55,265 nt of DNA from contig NZ_JACEGD010000042.1 in assembly GCF_016031635.1 (NCBI RefSeq), positions 1-55,265 of the forward strand, in the 5' to 3' direction. The notes below the pieces were generated by a model. The model had not been told where the DNA came from. It saw only the letters and a program-made list of their open reading frames with translations, and did not search any database. Positions 32,455-41,178 of this stretch are shown piece after piece (position 1 is the stretch's first letter; each line of letters opens with the position of its first letter). Origin of the DNA: Bradyrhizobium diversitatis (GTDB taxonomy: Bacteria > Pseudomonadota > Alphaproteobacteria > Rhizobiales > Xanthobacteraceae). Made by a program: the position numbers and the translations under genes.

Positions 32455-33309
32455 ATGACCACGCTGCATTTTGCCGAAGGCCTGCGCGAGCTCGTGGGCG
32501 GTGTGGACGTCGTGCTCAGCGACATCTGGGGCGTGGTCCATAACGGGCTGGAATCCTTCCCCGAAGCCTGCGAGGCACTGCACACCTATCGCAGCCGCGG
32601 CGGTACGGTGATCCTGATCACCAACGCGCCGCGCCCGGCCGACTCCGTCCAGCGGCAATTGCGCAAGCTCGGCGTTCCCGACGAGACCTATGACGCGATC
32701 GTGTCTTCAGGCGACCTGACTAGGCTCTATGTCGCCGAGCATCCCGGCCGCAAGATGTTCTGGCTCGGCCCCGAGCGCGACAATTCGATCCATCGCGGCC
32801 TCGATGCCGTGACCGCGCCGCTGGAGCAAGCCGACTACATCGTCTGCACCGGCCTCTATGACGACGAGACCGAGACGGCGGAAGACTATCGCGGCATGAT
32901 GCTGAAGGCGCGTGAGCGCAAGCTGACGCTGGTCTGCGCCAACCCCGACATCGTGGTGGAACGCGGCGACCGGTTGATCTACTGCGCCGGCGCCATCGCG
33001 GAGCTCTATCGCGAGCTCGGCGGCGAGGTGATCTTCTATGGCAAGCCGCACCGGCCGATCTACGAGCGCGCCATGTCACTCGCCGGGGAACGCCAAGGTT
33101 ATCAGATCGATCGCAAGAAGGTCCTGGCGATCGGAGATTCCGTCCGCACCGACCTGACCGGCGCGCGCGAATTCGGCATCGACTGCCTGTTCGTGACCCG
33201 CGGCATCCATGCCGAGGAGTTCGAGGGTCTTGACCAGCTCGACCCGACATCGGTCGTGGAATTGTTCGGCCACCCGCCGAAGGCGCTGATACGCGAATTG
33301 AAGTGGTAG
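32455..33309 (+). CDS. HAD-superfamily IIA hydrolase, TIGR01459-like
   Basis: 284 residues. HAD motif I is D-I-W-G-V-V-H-N, where the second Asp of D-x-D is replaced by Trp as in this alphaproteobacterial subfamily. Motif II is I-L-I-T-N-A-P-R, the class IIA cap follows, and motifs III/IV are G-K-P-H-R-P-I-Y and A-I-G-D-S-V-R-T-D-L-T-G. Relatives dephosphorylate sugar phosphates or nucleotides; the substrate here is unknown, and loss of the acid/base Asp suggests altered chemistry. Co-directional and close behind the TipF-like gene. Confidence 0.9.
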   Translation: MTTLHFAEGLRELVGGVDVVLSDIWGVVHNGLESFPEACEALHTYRSRGGTVILITNAPRPADSVQRQLRKLGVPDETYDAIVSSGDLTRLYVAEHPGRKMFWLGPERDNSIHRGLDAVTAPLEQADYIVCTGLYDDETETAEDYRGMMLKARERKLTLVCANPDIVVERGDRLIYCAGAIAELYRELGGEVIFYGKPHRPIYERAMSLAGERQGYQIDRKKVLAIGDSVRTDLTGAREFGIDCLFVTRGIHAEEFEGLDQLDPTSVVELFGHPPKALIRELKW

Positions 33310-33314
33310 AAAAT

Positions 33315-33442
33315 GTCGTGCCCCGGACGCAGCTCGAAGAGCTGCAGAGCCGGGGCCCATAAGCCGCATGCGATGTCGTGGATAGACTGGGTCCCGGCTC
33401 GGCGTCGCGTCACTGACGTGCCGCGCCTTGTCCGGGACACGA
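33315..33442. repeat. Imperfect palindromic repeat between HAD and CheY-like genes
   Basis: Starts gtcgtgccccggac and ends tgtccgggacacgag, with the inner pair gagccggggcccat / actgggtcccggctc. It resembles families C and F in design and separates two convergent genes, so it probably terminates both. Confidence 0.75.
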
Positions 33443-33448
33443 GCGCGC

Positions 33449-33844
33449 TTACGCGCTCGCCATGTCCGGGAAGACCGCCTCGATCTTGGTCTTCAGCGTC
33501 GCCGCATTGAACGGCTTGACGATGTAGTTGTTCACGCCGGCCTTCTTGGCCGCGATCACGTTCTCGGTCTTGGATTCTGCCGTGATCATGATGAAAGGCG
33601 TGGTGGCGAGGTTCGGATCCGCGCGGACTTCACGCAGCAGGTCGTAGCCCGTCATCGGCTCCATGTTCCAGTCGGAGATCACGAGCCCGTACTTCTTGCC
33701 ACGCATCTTGTTCAGCGCTGCCGAACCGTCGCTGGCATCATCGATGTTCTCGAAGCCAAGCTGCTTCAGCAGATTCCGGATGATACGGATCATGGTGCTG
33801 TAGTCATCCACCACCAGAACCGGCATCGACAAATCAACCGCCAT
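33449..33844 (-). CDS. Single-domain response regulator, CheY-like
   Basis: 131 residues, a receiver domain only. Phospho-acceptor Asp58 in L-V-I-S-D-W-N-M-E-P, acidic pair Asp13-Asp14, switch residue Thr88 in F-I-M-I-T-A-E and Lys110 in I-V-K-P-F. The S-D-W-N-M form is typical of chemotaxis CheY proteins. No CheA or other che genes are in the window, so it is an orphan that could serve the flagellar motor or cell polarity. It faces the TipF-like/HAD operon. A purine-rich gggggag ribosome site precedes the ATG. Confidence 0.93.
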   Translation of the reverse strand: MAVDLSMPVLVVDDYSTMIRIIRNLLKQLGFENIDDASDGSAALNKMRGKKYGLVISDWNMEPMTGYDLLREVRADPNLATTPFIMITAESKTENVIAAKKAGVNNYIVKPFNAATLKTKIEAVFPDMASA

Positions 33845-34075
33845 CTCGACTCCCCCAACGCAAACCCAGGAATATTAGGATCGGACCTGCCAGGCCGGAG
33901 CCGGGCAGTTCCACGCCTCGAAGGACTAGCATCAAGGCGTTAAACAGCGCGTTAATTGCGGACATCGCCAAAGGACTGAAATCGTGTTCAATGTCTGCCC
34001 GCCCCGCCGCTTGACTTCGCACGGCCGGTCGCGCCACGGTCCGGGCCGGTCCTGCCCGGTTCGAGAATTCCCCTG

Positions 34076-35047
34076 ATGGCTCCGCCTTTTACCGTCATTC
34101 GCGATACAACGCCGGATTCCGCGATTCTGAGGGGCGCCGTGGTTGCCATGGGCAATTTCGACGGCGTTCATCTTGGCCATCGCGCGGTGATCGCGGCAGC
34201 GCTGGAGATGGGCCGGACGCATGGCCGCCCTGCGCTGGCATTGACCTTCGAGCCGCATCCGCGGCGGTTTTTCAGCCCCAACACCCCGCAGTTCCGCCTG
34301 ACGGACGAGCGGGCCAAGCTGCGGCTGTTGGCCGGCACCGGGCTGGCCGGGGCCGTGGTGATGACCTTCGACAAGGCGCGGGCCGGAACCAGCGCGCAAG
34401 ATTTCATTCACCATGACCTGATCGGGCGCCTCGGCGTGAGCGGCATCGCCGTCGGCTACGATTTCCATTTCGGCAAAGGGCGGGTCGGCTCGCCAAGCCT
34501 TCTCGTCAACGAGGCGCCCCGGCTCGGCATCGAGGTCGACGTGCAACCGCATGTCGATATCGACGAACGGCCGGTCTCCTCCAGCGCGATCCGGATCGCC
34601 CTCGCCGAAGGCCAGCTCGACGACGCGACCACCATGCTGGGCGGGCCCTGGTTCATTACGGGCGAGGTCATCCATGGCGAAAAGCGCGGCCGCGATCTCG
34701 GCTATCCCACCGCCAACATCCGCCTGGACGCCAATTGCGGCCTCAAGCACGGCATCTACGCGGTGCGGGTCGGCCGCGGTGCCGAGCGGCTCGACGGCGT
34801 GGCCAGCTTCGGCCGCCGTCCGACCTTCGATAATGGCGCCCCGCTCCTGGAGATCTTCCTGTTCGACTTCAAGGGCGACCTCTACGGACAGCTCCTCGAC
34901 TGCGCCTTCATCGGCTTCATCCGCGAAGAGCTGAAATTCGATGGTCTAGAAGCCCTGATCCGCCAGATGGACGACGATTCCGCCCGCGCCCGCGCCATCC
35001 TGGCCGCCAATCCGGACGCGTTTCCGAGGCTGGGCGTGATTGATTGA
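34076..35047 (+). CDS. ribF: Bifunctional riboflavin kinase / FAD synthetase
   Basis: 323 residues. N-terminal FMN adenylyltransferase domain with V-V-A-M-G-N-F-D-G-V-H-L-G-H-R (nucleotidyltransferase H-x-G-H) and the S-S-S-A-I-R motif. C-terminal flavokinase domain with G-E-V-I-H-G-E-K-R-G-R-D-L-G-Y-P-T-A-N and the F-G-x-R-P-T-F segment. Converts riboflavin to FMN and FAD; FMN is also the ligand of the riboswitch controlling ribH in this window. Upstream 230 bases contain no gene; ileS is 203 bases downstream. Confidence 0.97.
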   Translation: MAPPFTVIRDTTPDSAILRGAVVAMGNFDGVHLGHRAVIAAALEMGRTHGRPALALTFEPHPRRFFSPNTPQFRLTDERAKLRLLAGTGLAGAVVMTFDKARAGTSAQDFIHHDLIGRLGVSGIAVGYDFHFGKGRVGSPSLLVNEAPRLGIEVDVQPHVDIDERPVSSSAIRIALAEGQLDDATTMLGGPWFITGEVIHGEKRGRDLGYPTANIRLDANCGLKHGIYAVRVGRGAERLDGVASFGRRPTFDNGAPLLEIFLFDFKGDLYGQLLDCAFIGFIREELKFDGLEALIRQMDDDSARARAILAANPDAFPRLGVID

Positions 35048-35072
35048 GCCCGAAACCGGGCCACCCGAACCT

Positions 35073-35101
35073 TTGCGCTTCCCTTGGCCCCCTGCTATGG
35101 A
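35073..35101 (+). promoter_or_regulatory. Possible sigma-70-type promoter for ileS
   Basis: TTGCGC and TATGGA are separated by exactly 17 bases, about 145 bases before the ileS start and after the ribF stop. Matches to consensus are partial, so this is a weak call made from spacing and position. Confidence 0.25.
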
Positions 35102-35250
35102 GAGCCCATGTTTGCGCGGCGCATCATAGGGATTAGCGGCCCGGCTTCCGCCTGAGCCTTTGGCTCGGCGCAAGACCGGGATTTTGTCGTTTCACTCCCG
35201 CGATTCCGCATCGCGATCCGTTCCCGCGCCCCTCCGAGCCAGTCAGCCTC

Positions 35251-38200
35251 ATGTCCGAAAAGCCGCAGAAGTCCCAAAAGCCTGAAGTCAAAGACTATTC
35301 GAAAACCCTGTTCCTGCCGCAGACCGAATTCCCGATGCGCGCCGGCCTGCCGCAGCGCGAGCCGGAGATCCTCAAGCGCTGGTACGAGATCGGGCTCTAT
35401 GAGAAGCTGCGCCAGGCTGCGAAGGGCCGCGCCAAGTTCGTGCTGCATGACGGCCCGCCCTATGCCAACGGCAACATCCATATCGGCACGGCGCTGAACA
35501 AGATCCTGAAGGATCTCGTCACCAAGAGCCAGCAGATGCTCGGCTTCGATTCCAACTACGTGCCCGGCTGGGACTGCCATGGCCTGCCGATCGAGTGGAA
35601 GGTCGAGGAGGAGCACTACCGCAAGAAGGGCAAGCAGAAGCCCGACTTTCGCGACTCCGCCGCGATGATCGATTTTCGCAAGGAGTGCCGCGCCTATGCC
35701 ACGCACTGGCTCGGCATCCAGCGCGAGGAATTCAAGCGCCTGGGGGTGATCGGCGACTGGGACCATCCCTACGCCACCATGAGCTATCCCGCCGAAGCCC
35801 AGATCGCACGCGAGCTGATGAAGTTCGCCGCCAACGGCACGCTGTATCGCGGCTCCAAGCCGGTGATGTGGAGCGTGGTCGAGAAGACCGCGCTGGCCGA
35901 AGCCGAAGTGGAGTACGAGGACCACACCTCCGATACGGTGTGGGTGAAATTCCCGGTGACCTCACCCGCGCACGGTGCGCTCGCGTCCGCAAGCGTCGTG
36001 ATCTGGACCACCACGCCCTGGACCCTGCCCGGCAACCGCGCCATCTCGTTCTCGCCGAAGATCGCCTATGGCCTCTACAGGGTGACGGACGCGCCCGCCG
36101 ACAATTGGGCCAAGACCGGCGACCTCCTCATCCTTGCCGACGCGCTCGCGGAAGAGGTGTTCAAGCAGGCGCGCGTGACGGCTTTTGAGAAGGTCCGCGA
36201 AGTCCCCGGCGACACCATGGACGCGATCGAATGTGCCCATCCGCTGAAGGGCCTTGGCGGCGGCTATGAGTTCGTCGTGCCGCTGCTGCCCGGCGACCAT
36301 GTCACCGATGACACCGGCACCGGCTTCGTGCACACGGCGCCCGGCCACGGCCGCGAGGACTTCGATGTCTGGACGGCGCAGGCGCGCGATCTCGACGCGC
36401 GCGGCATCAACACCGCGATCCCCTACACCGTCGACGAGAACGGCGCCTACACCGATCATGCGCCGGGTTTTGCCGGCAAGCGCGTCATCACCGACAAGGG
36501 CGAGAAGGGCGATGCCAACGAGGCCGTGATCAAGGCGCTCGTCGACAGAGGCATGCTGCTCGCGCGCGGCCGGCTCAAGCACCAATATCCGCACTCCTGG
36601 CGCTCCAAGAAGCCGGTGATCTTCCGCAATACGCCGCAATGGTTCATCGCGATGGATAAGGACATCGCGGTGGGCGGCAAGACCAAGGCCGGCGACACGC
36701 TGCGCGCCCGCGCGCTGCATGCGATCTCGGTGACGCAATGGGTGCCGCCATCCGGCGAGAACCGCATCAACGGCATGATCGAGGCGCGGCCGGATTGGGT
36801 GATCTCGCGGCAGCGCGCCTGGGGCGTGCCGATCGCCGTGTTCGTGCGCGAGAAGGGTGACGGCTCCGCCGAGATCCTCCAGGACGAGGCCGTCAATGCA
36901 CGCATCGGCGAAGCCTTCGAGAAGGAAGGCGCCGACGCCTGGTACGCGACGGGCGCGCGCGAGCGCTTCCTCGGATCACGCGCGAGCGAGGACTGGCAGA
37001 AGGTCGACGACATCCTCGACGTCTGGTTCGATTCCGGCTCGACCCACGCCTTCGTGCTCGAAGACCCCGTGCATTTCCCGGGGCTGTCAGGCATCAAGCG
37101 CAAGGTCGACGGCGGCACCGACACGGTGATGTACCTGGAAGGCTCGGACCAGCACCGCGGCTGGTTCCACTCCTCGCTGCTGGAGAGCTGCGGCACGCGC
37201 GGACGCGCGCCTTACGACATCGTGCTGACCCACGGCTTCACCCAGGCCGAGGACGGCCGCAAGATGTCGAAGTCGCTCGGCAACACCATCGAGCCGCAGT
37301 CCGTCATCAAGGACTCCGGCGCTGACATCCTGAGGCTCTGGGTCGCATCCAGCGACTACACCGACGACCAGCGCATCGGGCCCGAGATCCTGAAGAACAC
37401 CGTCGAGACCTACCGCAAGCTGCGCAACACCGTGCGCTGGATGCTGGGCACGCTGCATCACTACAAGCCGACCGACGCAGTCGCGCCCGCCGAGATGCCC
37501 GAGCTGGAGCGCCTGATGCTGCACGAGCTCGCAGGTCGCGCCACCGCGATCGGCAAGGCCTATCGGGAGTTCGACTACAAGACCGTGGTCGCGATCCTGT
37601 CCGCCTTCCTGAACAGCGAGCTTTCCGCGTTCTACTTCGACATCCGCAAGGACACGCTTTATTGCGATCCGCCCTCTTCGCTGACGCGCAAGGCGGCGCT
37701 GACGACCATCGACCTGTTGTGCGCCTCGATCCTGAAATGGCTGGCGCCGATCCTCAGCTTCACCGCAGAAGAAGGCTGGCGCATGTACCGGCCCGACGCC
37801 GAGCCGTCCGTGCATCTGACGCTGTTCCCGACCGACCTCGAAGACCTGCGCGACGACAGGCTCGCCGCAAAATGGGAGACGATCCGCAACGTCCGCCGCG
37901 TCGTCACCGGGGCGCTCGAGCTCGAACGCGCCGCCAAGAACATCGGCTCCTCGCTCGAGGCGTCGCCGGTGATCTATGTCGCCGACCGCGACATGCTGAT
38001 GACGCTGTTCGACACCGATCTCGCCGAGATCTGCATCACCTCGAATTACGAGGTGCGGGAGGGCGAGGCGCCGGCTTCGGCGTTCCGTCTCGATGCCGTG
38101 CCCGGCGTTGCCGTCGTGGTGGAGAAGGCGATCGGCACCAAATGCGCCCGCTCCTGGAAGATCTCGCCGACGGTCGGCGAGGACCCTGAATACCCCGACG

Positions 38201-38259
38201 TCACCCCGCGCGACGCCCAGGCGCTGCGCGAATGGAAGGCGCTGGGGGTGAGCGTCTGA
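35251..38259 (+). CDS. ileS: Isoleucyl-tRNA synthetase
   Basis: 1002 residues, class I synthetase charging tRNA-Ile with isoleucine and editing valine. The ATP motif is P-Y-A-N-G-N-I-H-I-G near residue 70, the KMSKS loop is G-R-K-M-S-K-S-L-G-N near 670, and the editing domain (CP1) lies between with T-T-P-W-T-L-P and G-T-G-F-V-H-T-A-P-G-H-G. The W-F-x-S-x-S-x-H signature appears as V-W-F-D-S-G-S-T-H. The C-terminal end lacks the Zn-finger Cys set seen in E. coli. LspA follows after 11 bases, the same pairing as in many proteobacteria. Confidence 0.98.
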   Translation: MSEKPQKSQKPEVKDYSKTLFLPQTEFPMRAGLPQREPEILKRWYEIGLYEKLRQAAKGRAKFVLHDGPPYANGNIHIGTALNKILKDLVTKSQQMLGFDSNYVPGWDCHGLPIEWKVEEEHYRKKGKQKPDFRDSAAMIDFRKECRAYATHWLGIQREEFKRLGVIGDWDHPYATMSYPAEAQIARELMKFAANGTLYRGSKPVMWSVVEKTALAEAEVEYEDHTSDTVWVKFPVTSPAHGALASASVVIWTTTPWTLPGNRAISFSPKIAYGLYRVTDAPADNWAKTGDLLILADALAEEVFKQARVTAFEKVREVPGDTMDAIECAHPLKGLGGGYEFVVPLLPGDHVTDDTGTGFVHTAPGHGREDFDVWTAQARDLDARGINTAIPYTVDENGAYTDHAPGFAGKRVITDKGEKGDANEAVIKALVDRGMLLARGRLKHQYPHSWRSKKPVIFRNTPQWFIAMDKDIAVGGKTKAGDTLRARALHAISVTQWVPPSGENRINGMIEARPDWVISRQRAWGVPIAVFVREKGDGSAEILQDEAVNARIGEAFEKEGADAWYATGARERFLGSRASEDWQKVDDILDVWFDSGSTHAFVLEDPVHFPGLSGIKRKVDGGTDTVMYLEGSDQHRGWFHSSLLESCGTRGRAPYDIVLTHGFTQAEDGRKMSKSLGNTIEPQSVIKDSGADILRLWVASSDYTDDQRIGPEILKNTVETYRKLRNTVRWMLGTLHHYKPTDAVAPAEMPELERLMLHELAGRATAIGKAYREFDYKTVVAILSAFLNSELSAFYFDIRKDTLYCDPPSSLTRKAALTTIDLLCASILKWLAPILSFTAEEGWRMYRPDAEPSVHLTLFPTDLEDLRDDRLAAKWETIRNVRRVVTGALELERAAKNIGSSLEASPVIYVADRDMLMTLFDTDLAEICITSNYEVREGEAPASAFRLDAVPGVAVVVEKAIGTKCARSWKISPTVGEDPEYPDVTPRDAQALREWKALGVSV

Positions 38260-38269
38260 TCGGTCGACC

Positions 38270-38764
38270 ATGACCCCGCTCCGCGCCGGCATCCTTGCGG
38301 CCATGGTCACGCTGGTGGCCGACCAGGCCTCGAAGCTCTGGCTCCTAAACGTGTTCGACCTCGCCGGTCGCGGCGCGGTGCGGGTGACGCCATTCTTCGA
38401 CCTGGTGCTGGCCTGGAACATCGGCATCAGCTTCGGCTGGCTCCAGAACGACAGCCAGGCAGCGCAGCTCGCGCTGATGGCCGTCAAAGGTATTGCGGTG
38501 GTCGCGCTCGCGATCTGGATGGCCCGCTCGCACACCATGCTTGCGACCATCGCGCTCGGCCTGATCATCGGCGGCGCCATCGGTAACGGCATCGACCGCC
38601 TGGCCTATGGCGCGGTAGTGGATTTCGCCTTGCTCCACATCGAGATCGCCGGAAAAACCTATAATTGGTATGTGTTTAACCTCGCGGACGTGTCCATCGT
38701 TGCTGGGGTGGCGGCGCTATTGTATGATTCCTTCCTGGGGGTACCCGCCGCAAAAGCGCCCTGA
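38270..38764 (+). CDS. lspA: Signal peptidase II (lipoprotein signal peptidase)
   Basis: 164 residues, four TM helices. Aspartic protease that removes the signal peptide of lipoproteins after Lgt has modified the Cys. Conserved segments: D-Q-A-S-K-L near residue 18-23, W-N-I-G-I-S-F-G-W (49-57), N-G-I-D-R-L-x-Y-G-A-V-V-D-F with catalytic Asp118, and F-N-L-A-D-V-S-I with Asp140. All required residues are present. Close coupling to ileS suggests co-transcription. Confidence 0.96.
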   Translation: MTPLRAGILAAMVTLVADQASKLWLLNVFDLAGRGAVRVTPFFDLVLAWNIGISFGWLQNDSQAAQLALMAVKGIAVVALAIWMARSHTMLATIALGLIIGGAIGNGIDRLAYGAVVDFALLHIEIAGKTYNWYVFNLADVSIVAGVAALLYDSFLGVPAAKAP

Positions 38765-38860
38765 TCCCGGCCGATACGGACCGGCGGTGGAACCCTTCCT
38801 TTGCGAGGATAAGAGCCGCGTGCGCGCGGCGATCTGCCACAATATGGAACAGGTAAAGCA

Positions 38861-39583
38861 ATGCGCAGCGCGATGACCAGCGATTCGATGGTGCGAGACC
38901 TCCGGTGGGGGCTCTGGCGGGCATTGAAATTGTCCGCTGTCGCACTTGGCATCGGTCTCGTCATGTCGACCGGCGCGGCCCGCGCCGGTGACGACGACGA
39001 GGAAGACGATATGACCTTCGAAGAGAGGCTCATCGACAATCTGATGTCCGGCATCGGCGCCAAGAGCATGGAAAAGAAGGGCATCGAATACCGCGAGCGC
39101 TCGCCGCTGGTGGTGCCGCCCAAGCTCGATCTGCCGCCGCCTGCGACCGAAGCCAAGGCTGCGCCGAACTGGCCCAAAGACCCCGAAGAAAAGCGCCGCA
39201 AGGAAGCCATCGCCGCGCGCAAGAAGGCGACCAAGGCAACGGAGAACTGGCAGGCCGCCCAGCCGCTGACGCCTGCCGAGATGAAGGCCGGCCAGGTCGC
39301 CGCAGCGCCCCGCACGAGCAATGATCCGATTCAGCCGGGCACCAACGGCAACCCCTCGCTGAGCCCCGCCGAGCTCGGTTTCACCGGCGGTCTGTGGAAC
39401 ATGATGAAGGGCGGCAGCAGCTCCGAGTCCAAGGAGTTCACGTCGGAGCCGCCGCGCCAGTCGCTGGTCGAGCCGCCGCCGGGCTACCAGACGCCGTCGC
39501 CGAACTACGCCTATGGCGCCGGGCCGGACAAGTCGCGGCGGATGTATTACGACATCATGTCCGGCAAGGAGAAGGAACAATAG
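38861..39583 (+). CDS. Exported acidic/proline-rich protein of unknown function
   Basis: 240 residues from the ATG at 38861 (another ATG four codons later). A signal-like segment (L-K-L-S-A-V-A-L-G-I-G-L-V-M) is cut after A-R-A, leaving G-D-D-D-E-E-D-D-M. The mature protein is mostly disordered: acidic start, a Lys/Ala-rich helix (~105-130), and a Pro/Gly/Tyr-rich C-terminal half ending S-G-K-E-K-E-Q. No family is recognised. It lies between lspA and the M16 peptidase pair; a strong hairpin (39746-39768) separates it from the latter. Confidence 0.75.
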   Translation: MRSAMTSDSMVRDLRWGLWRALKLSAVALGIGLVMSTGAARAGDDDEEDDMTFEERLIDNLMSGIGAKSMEKKGIEYRERSPLVVPPKLDLPPPATEAKAAPNWPKDPEEKRRKEAIAARKKATKATENWQAAQPLTPAEMKAGQVAAAPRTSNDPIQPGTNGNPSLSPAELGFTGGLWNMMKGGSSSESKEFTSEPPRQSLVEPPPGYQTPSPNYAYGAGPDKSRRMYYDIMSGKEKEQ

Positions 39584-39745
39584 CGTTCCTGTCCACTGCG
39601 ACATCCTGACAAAAGCGAGGCCGGCGCCGGCGCCTCCCTGCGCGCCCGGCACAGTCGTAAATTGCCGATCAGTAACTTGCCTACGAGATGCGTTCTCTGC
39701 TTCGTGACGCGAAGCCTCAGCCGCACGGTGTAGCATGCCGTGCCT

Positions 39746-39768
39746 CCGAGCCGGACATCCGGGCTCGG
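39746..39768 (+). terminator. Hairpin before the M16 peptidase operon
   Basis: ccgagcc.gg / cc.ggctcgg forms a stem of about 9 bp around acat, followed by cctttc and then the ribosome site of the peptidase gene 15 bases on. It may terminate the upstream exported-protein transcript or act as a leader hairpin. Confidence 0.45.
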
Positions 39769-39783
39769 CCTTTCAAAAGGATC

Positions 39784-41178
39784 ATGATGTCCTCTTACCG
39801 ATCGGCTGCCTGCCTCCTTGCCGCGCTGCTTTCGACGAGTGTCCTCTCAGCCGGCACGTCCCTCGCCCAGACCACGGTAACGGCGGCTCCGCCCGCCAGC
39901 TTCACGCTCAGCAACGGCATGCAGGTCGTGGTGATCCCGGATCACCGTACGCCCGTCGTCACCGAGATGATCTGGTACAAGGTCGGCTCGGCGGACGAGA
40001 CCCCCGGCAAGTCCGGGCTGGCGCACTTCCTCGAGCACCTGATGTTCAAGGGCACCTCGAAGCATCCGGTCGGAGAATTCTCCCAGACCGTGCTTCGCGT
40101 CGGCGGCAACGAGAACGCCTCGACCTCGGTCGACTATACCAATTACTACCAGCGCGTGCCGAAAGAGCAGTTGCCGACCATGATGGAGTTCGAGGCCGAC
40201 CGCATGACGGGCCTCGTCCTCAAGGACGAGAACGTGCTGCCCGAGCGCGACGTCGTGCTCGAAGAGTACAACATGCGCGTCGCCAACAATCCGGATGCGC
40301 GGCTGAACGAGCAGATCATGGCCGCGCTCTATCTCAACCATCCCTATGGGCGTCCGGTGATCGGTTGGCATCAGGAGATCGAAAAGCTCGACCGCGAGGA
40401 TGCGCTCGCCTTCTATCGCCGCTTTTATGCGCCGAACAACACGATCCTGGTGATCGCCGGTGACGTCGACGCCGCCGAAATCCGCCCGCTGGTCGAGCGC
40501 AATTTCGGCTCCATCCCGGCGCAGCCCGCCATCCCGGCACGCCGCGTCCGCCCGCAGGAGCCGGAGCCGGCCGCCCCGCGCACGGTCACGCTGGCCGACC
40601 CGCGCGTCGAGCAGCCGAGCATGCGGCGCTATTATCTGGTGCCCTCCGCGACCACGGCGGCAGCCGGCGAGAGCGCGGCCCTCGACGTGCTAGCGCAGCT
40701 GATGGGCAGCGGCAGCAATTCCTATCTCTACCGCGCGCTCGTCGTCGACAAGCCGCTCGCGGTGTCCGCCAACGCCAGCTATTCGAGCATCTCGCTCGAC
40801 CCGACCCAGTTCGCGATCTCCGCTGCGCCGAAACCCGGCGTCAGCTTCGCAGAGGTGGAGCAGGCGGTCGACGGTGTCATTGCCAGCGTTGCGCAGAACC
40901 CGATCCGCGCCGAGGATCTGGAGCGCGTGAAGACCCAGCTCATCGCCGAGGCGATCTACGCCCAGGACAACCAGGCGGTGCTGGCGCGCTGGTACGGCGG
41001 CGCGCTGACCACGGGCCTGTCGATCGAGGACATCAGGAGCTGGCCCGACCGCATCCGCGCCGTCACCGCCGAGCAGGTTCGCGCCGTCGCGCAGAAATGG
41101 CTCGAGAAGAAGCGCTCGGTGACGGGCTATCTGATCAAGGATACCGCTACCGCCAAGCGCGAGGAGAAGCGTTCGTGA
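39784..41178 (+). CDS. M16-family zinc peptidase, catalytic subunit
   Basis: 464 residues from the ATG at 39784 (a second ATG follows directly; aaagga precedes both). Signal peptide ends near S-L-A-Q, so it is periplasmic. The inverted zinc motif H-F-L-E-H is at 81-85 and the distal Glu lies at ~160 in R-D-V-V-L-E-E. M16B proteases act as heterodimers with an inactive partner, here the next gene, which begins inside the stop codon (GTGA). Substrates are likely unfolded or small peptides, not determined. Confidence 0.94.
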   Translation: MMSSYRSAACLLAALLSTSVLSAGTSLAQTTVTAAPPASFTLSNGMQVVVIPDHRTPVVTEMIWYKVGSADETPGKSGLAHFLEHLMFKGTSKHPVGEFSQTVLRVGGNENASTSVDYTNYYQRVPKEQLPTMMEFEADRMTGLVLKDENVLPERDVVLEEYNMRVANNPDARLNEQIMAALYLNHPYGRPVIGWHQEIEKLDREDALAFYRRFYAPNNTILVIAGDVDAAEIRPLVERNFGSIPAQPAIPARRVRPQEPEPAAPRTVTLADPRVEQPSMRRYYLVPSATTAAAGESAALDVLAQLMGSGSNSYLYRALVVDKPLAVSANASYSSISLDPTQFAISAAPKPGVSFAEVEQAVDGVIASVAQNPIRAEDLERVKTQLIAEAIYAQDNQAVLARWYGGALTTGLSIEDIRSWPDRIRAVTAEQVRAVAQKWLEKKRSVTGYLIKDTATAKREEKRS

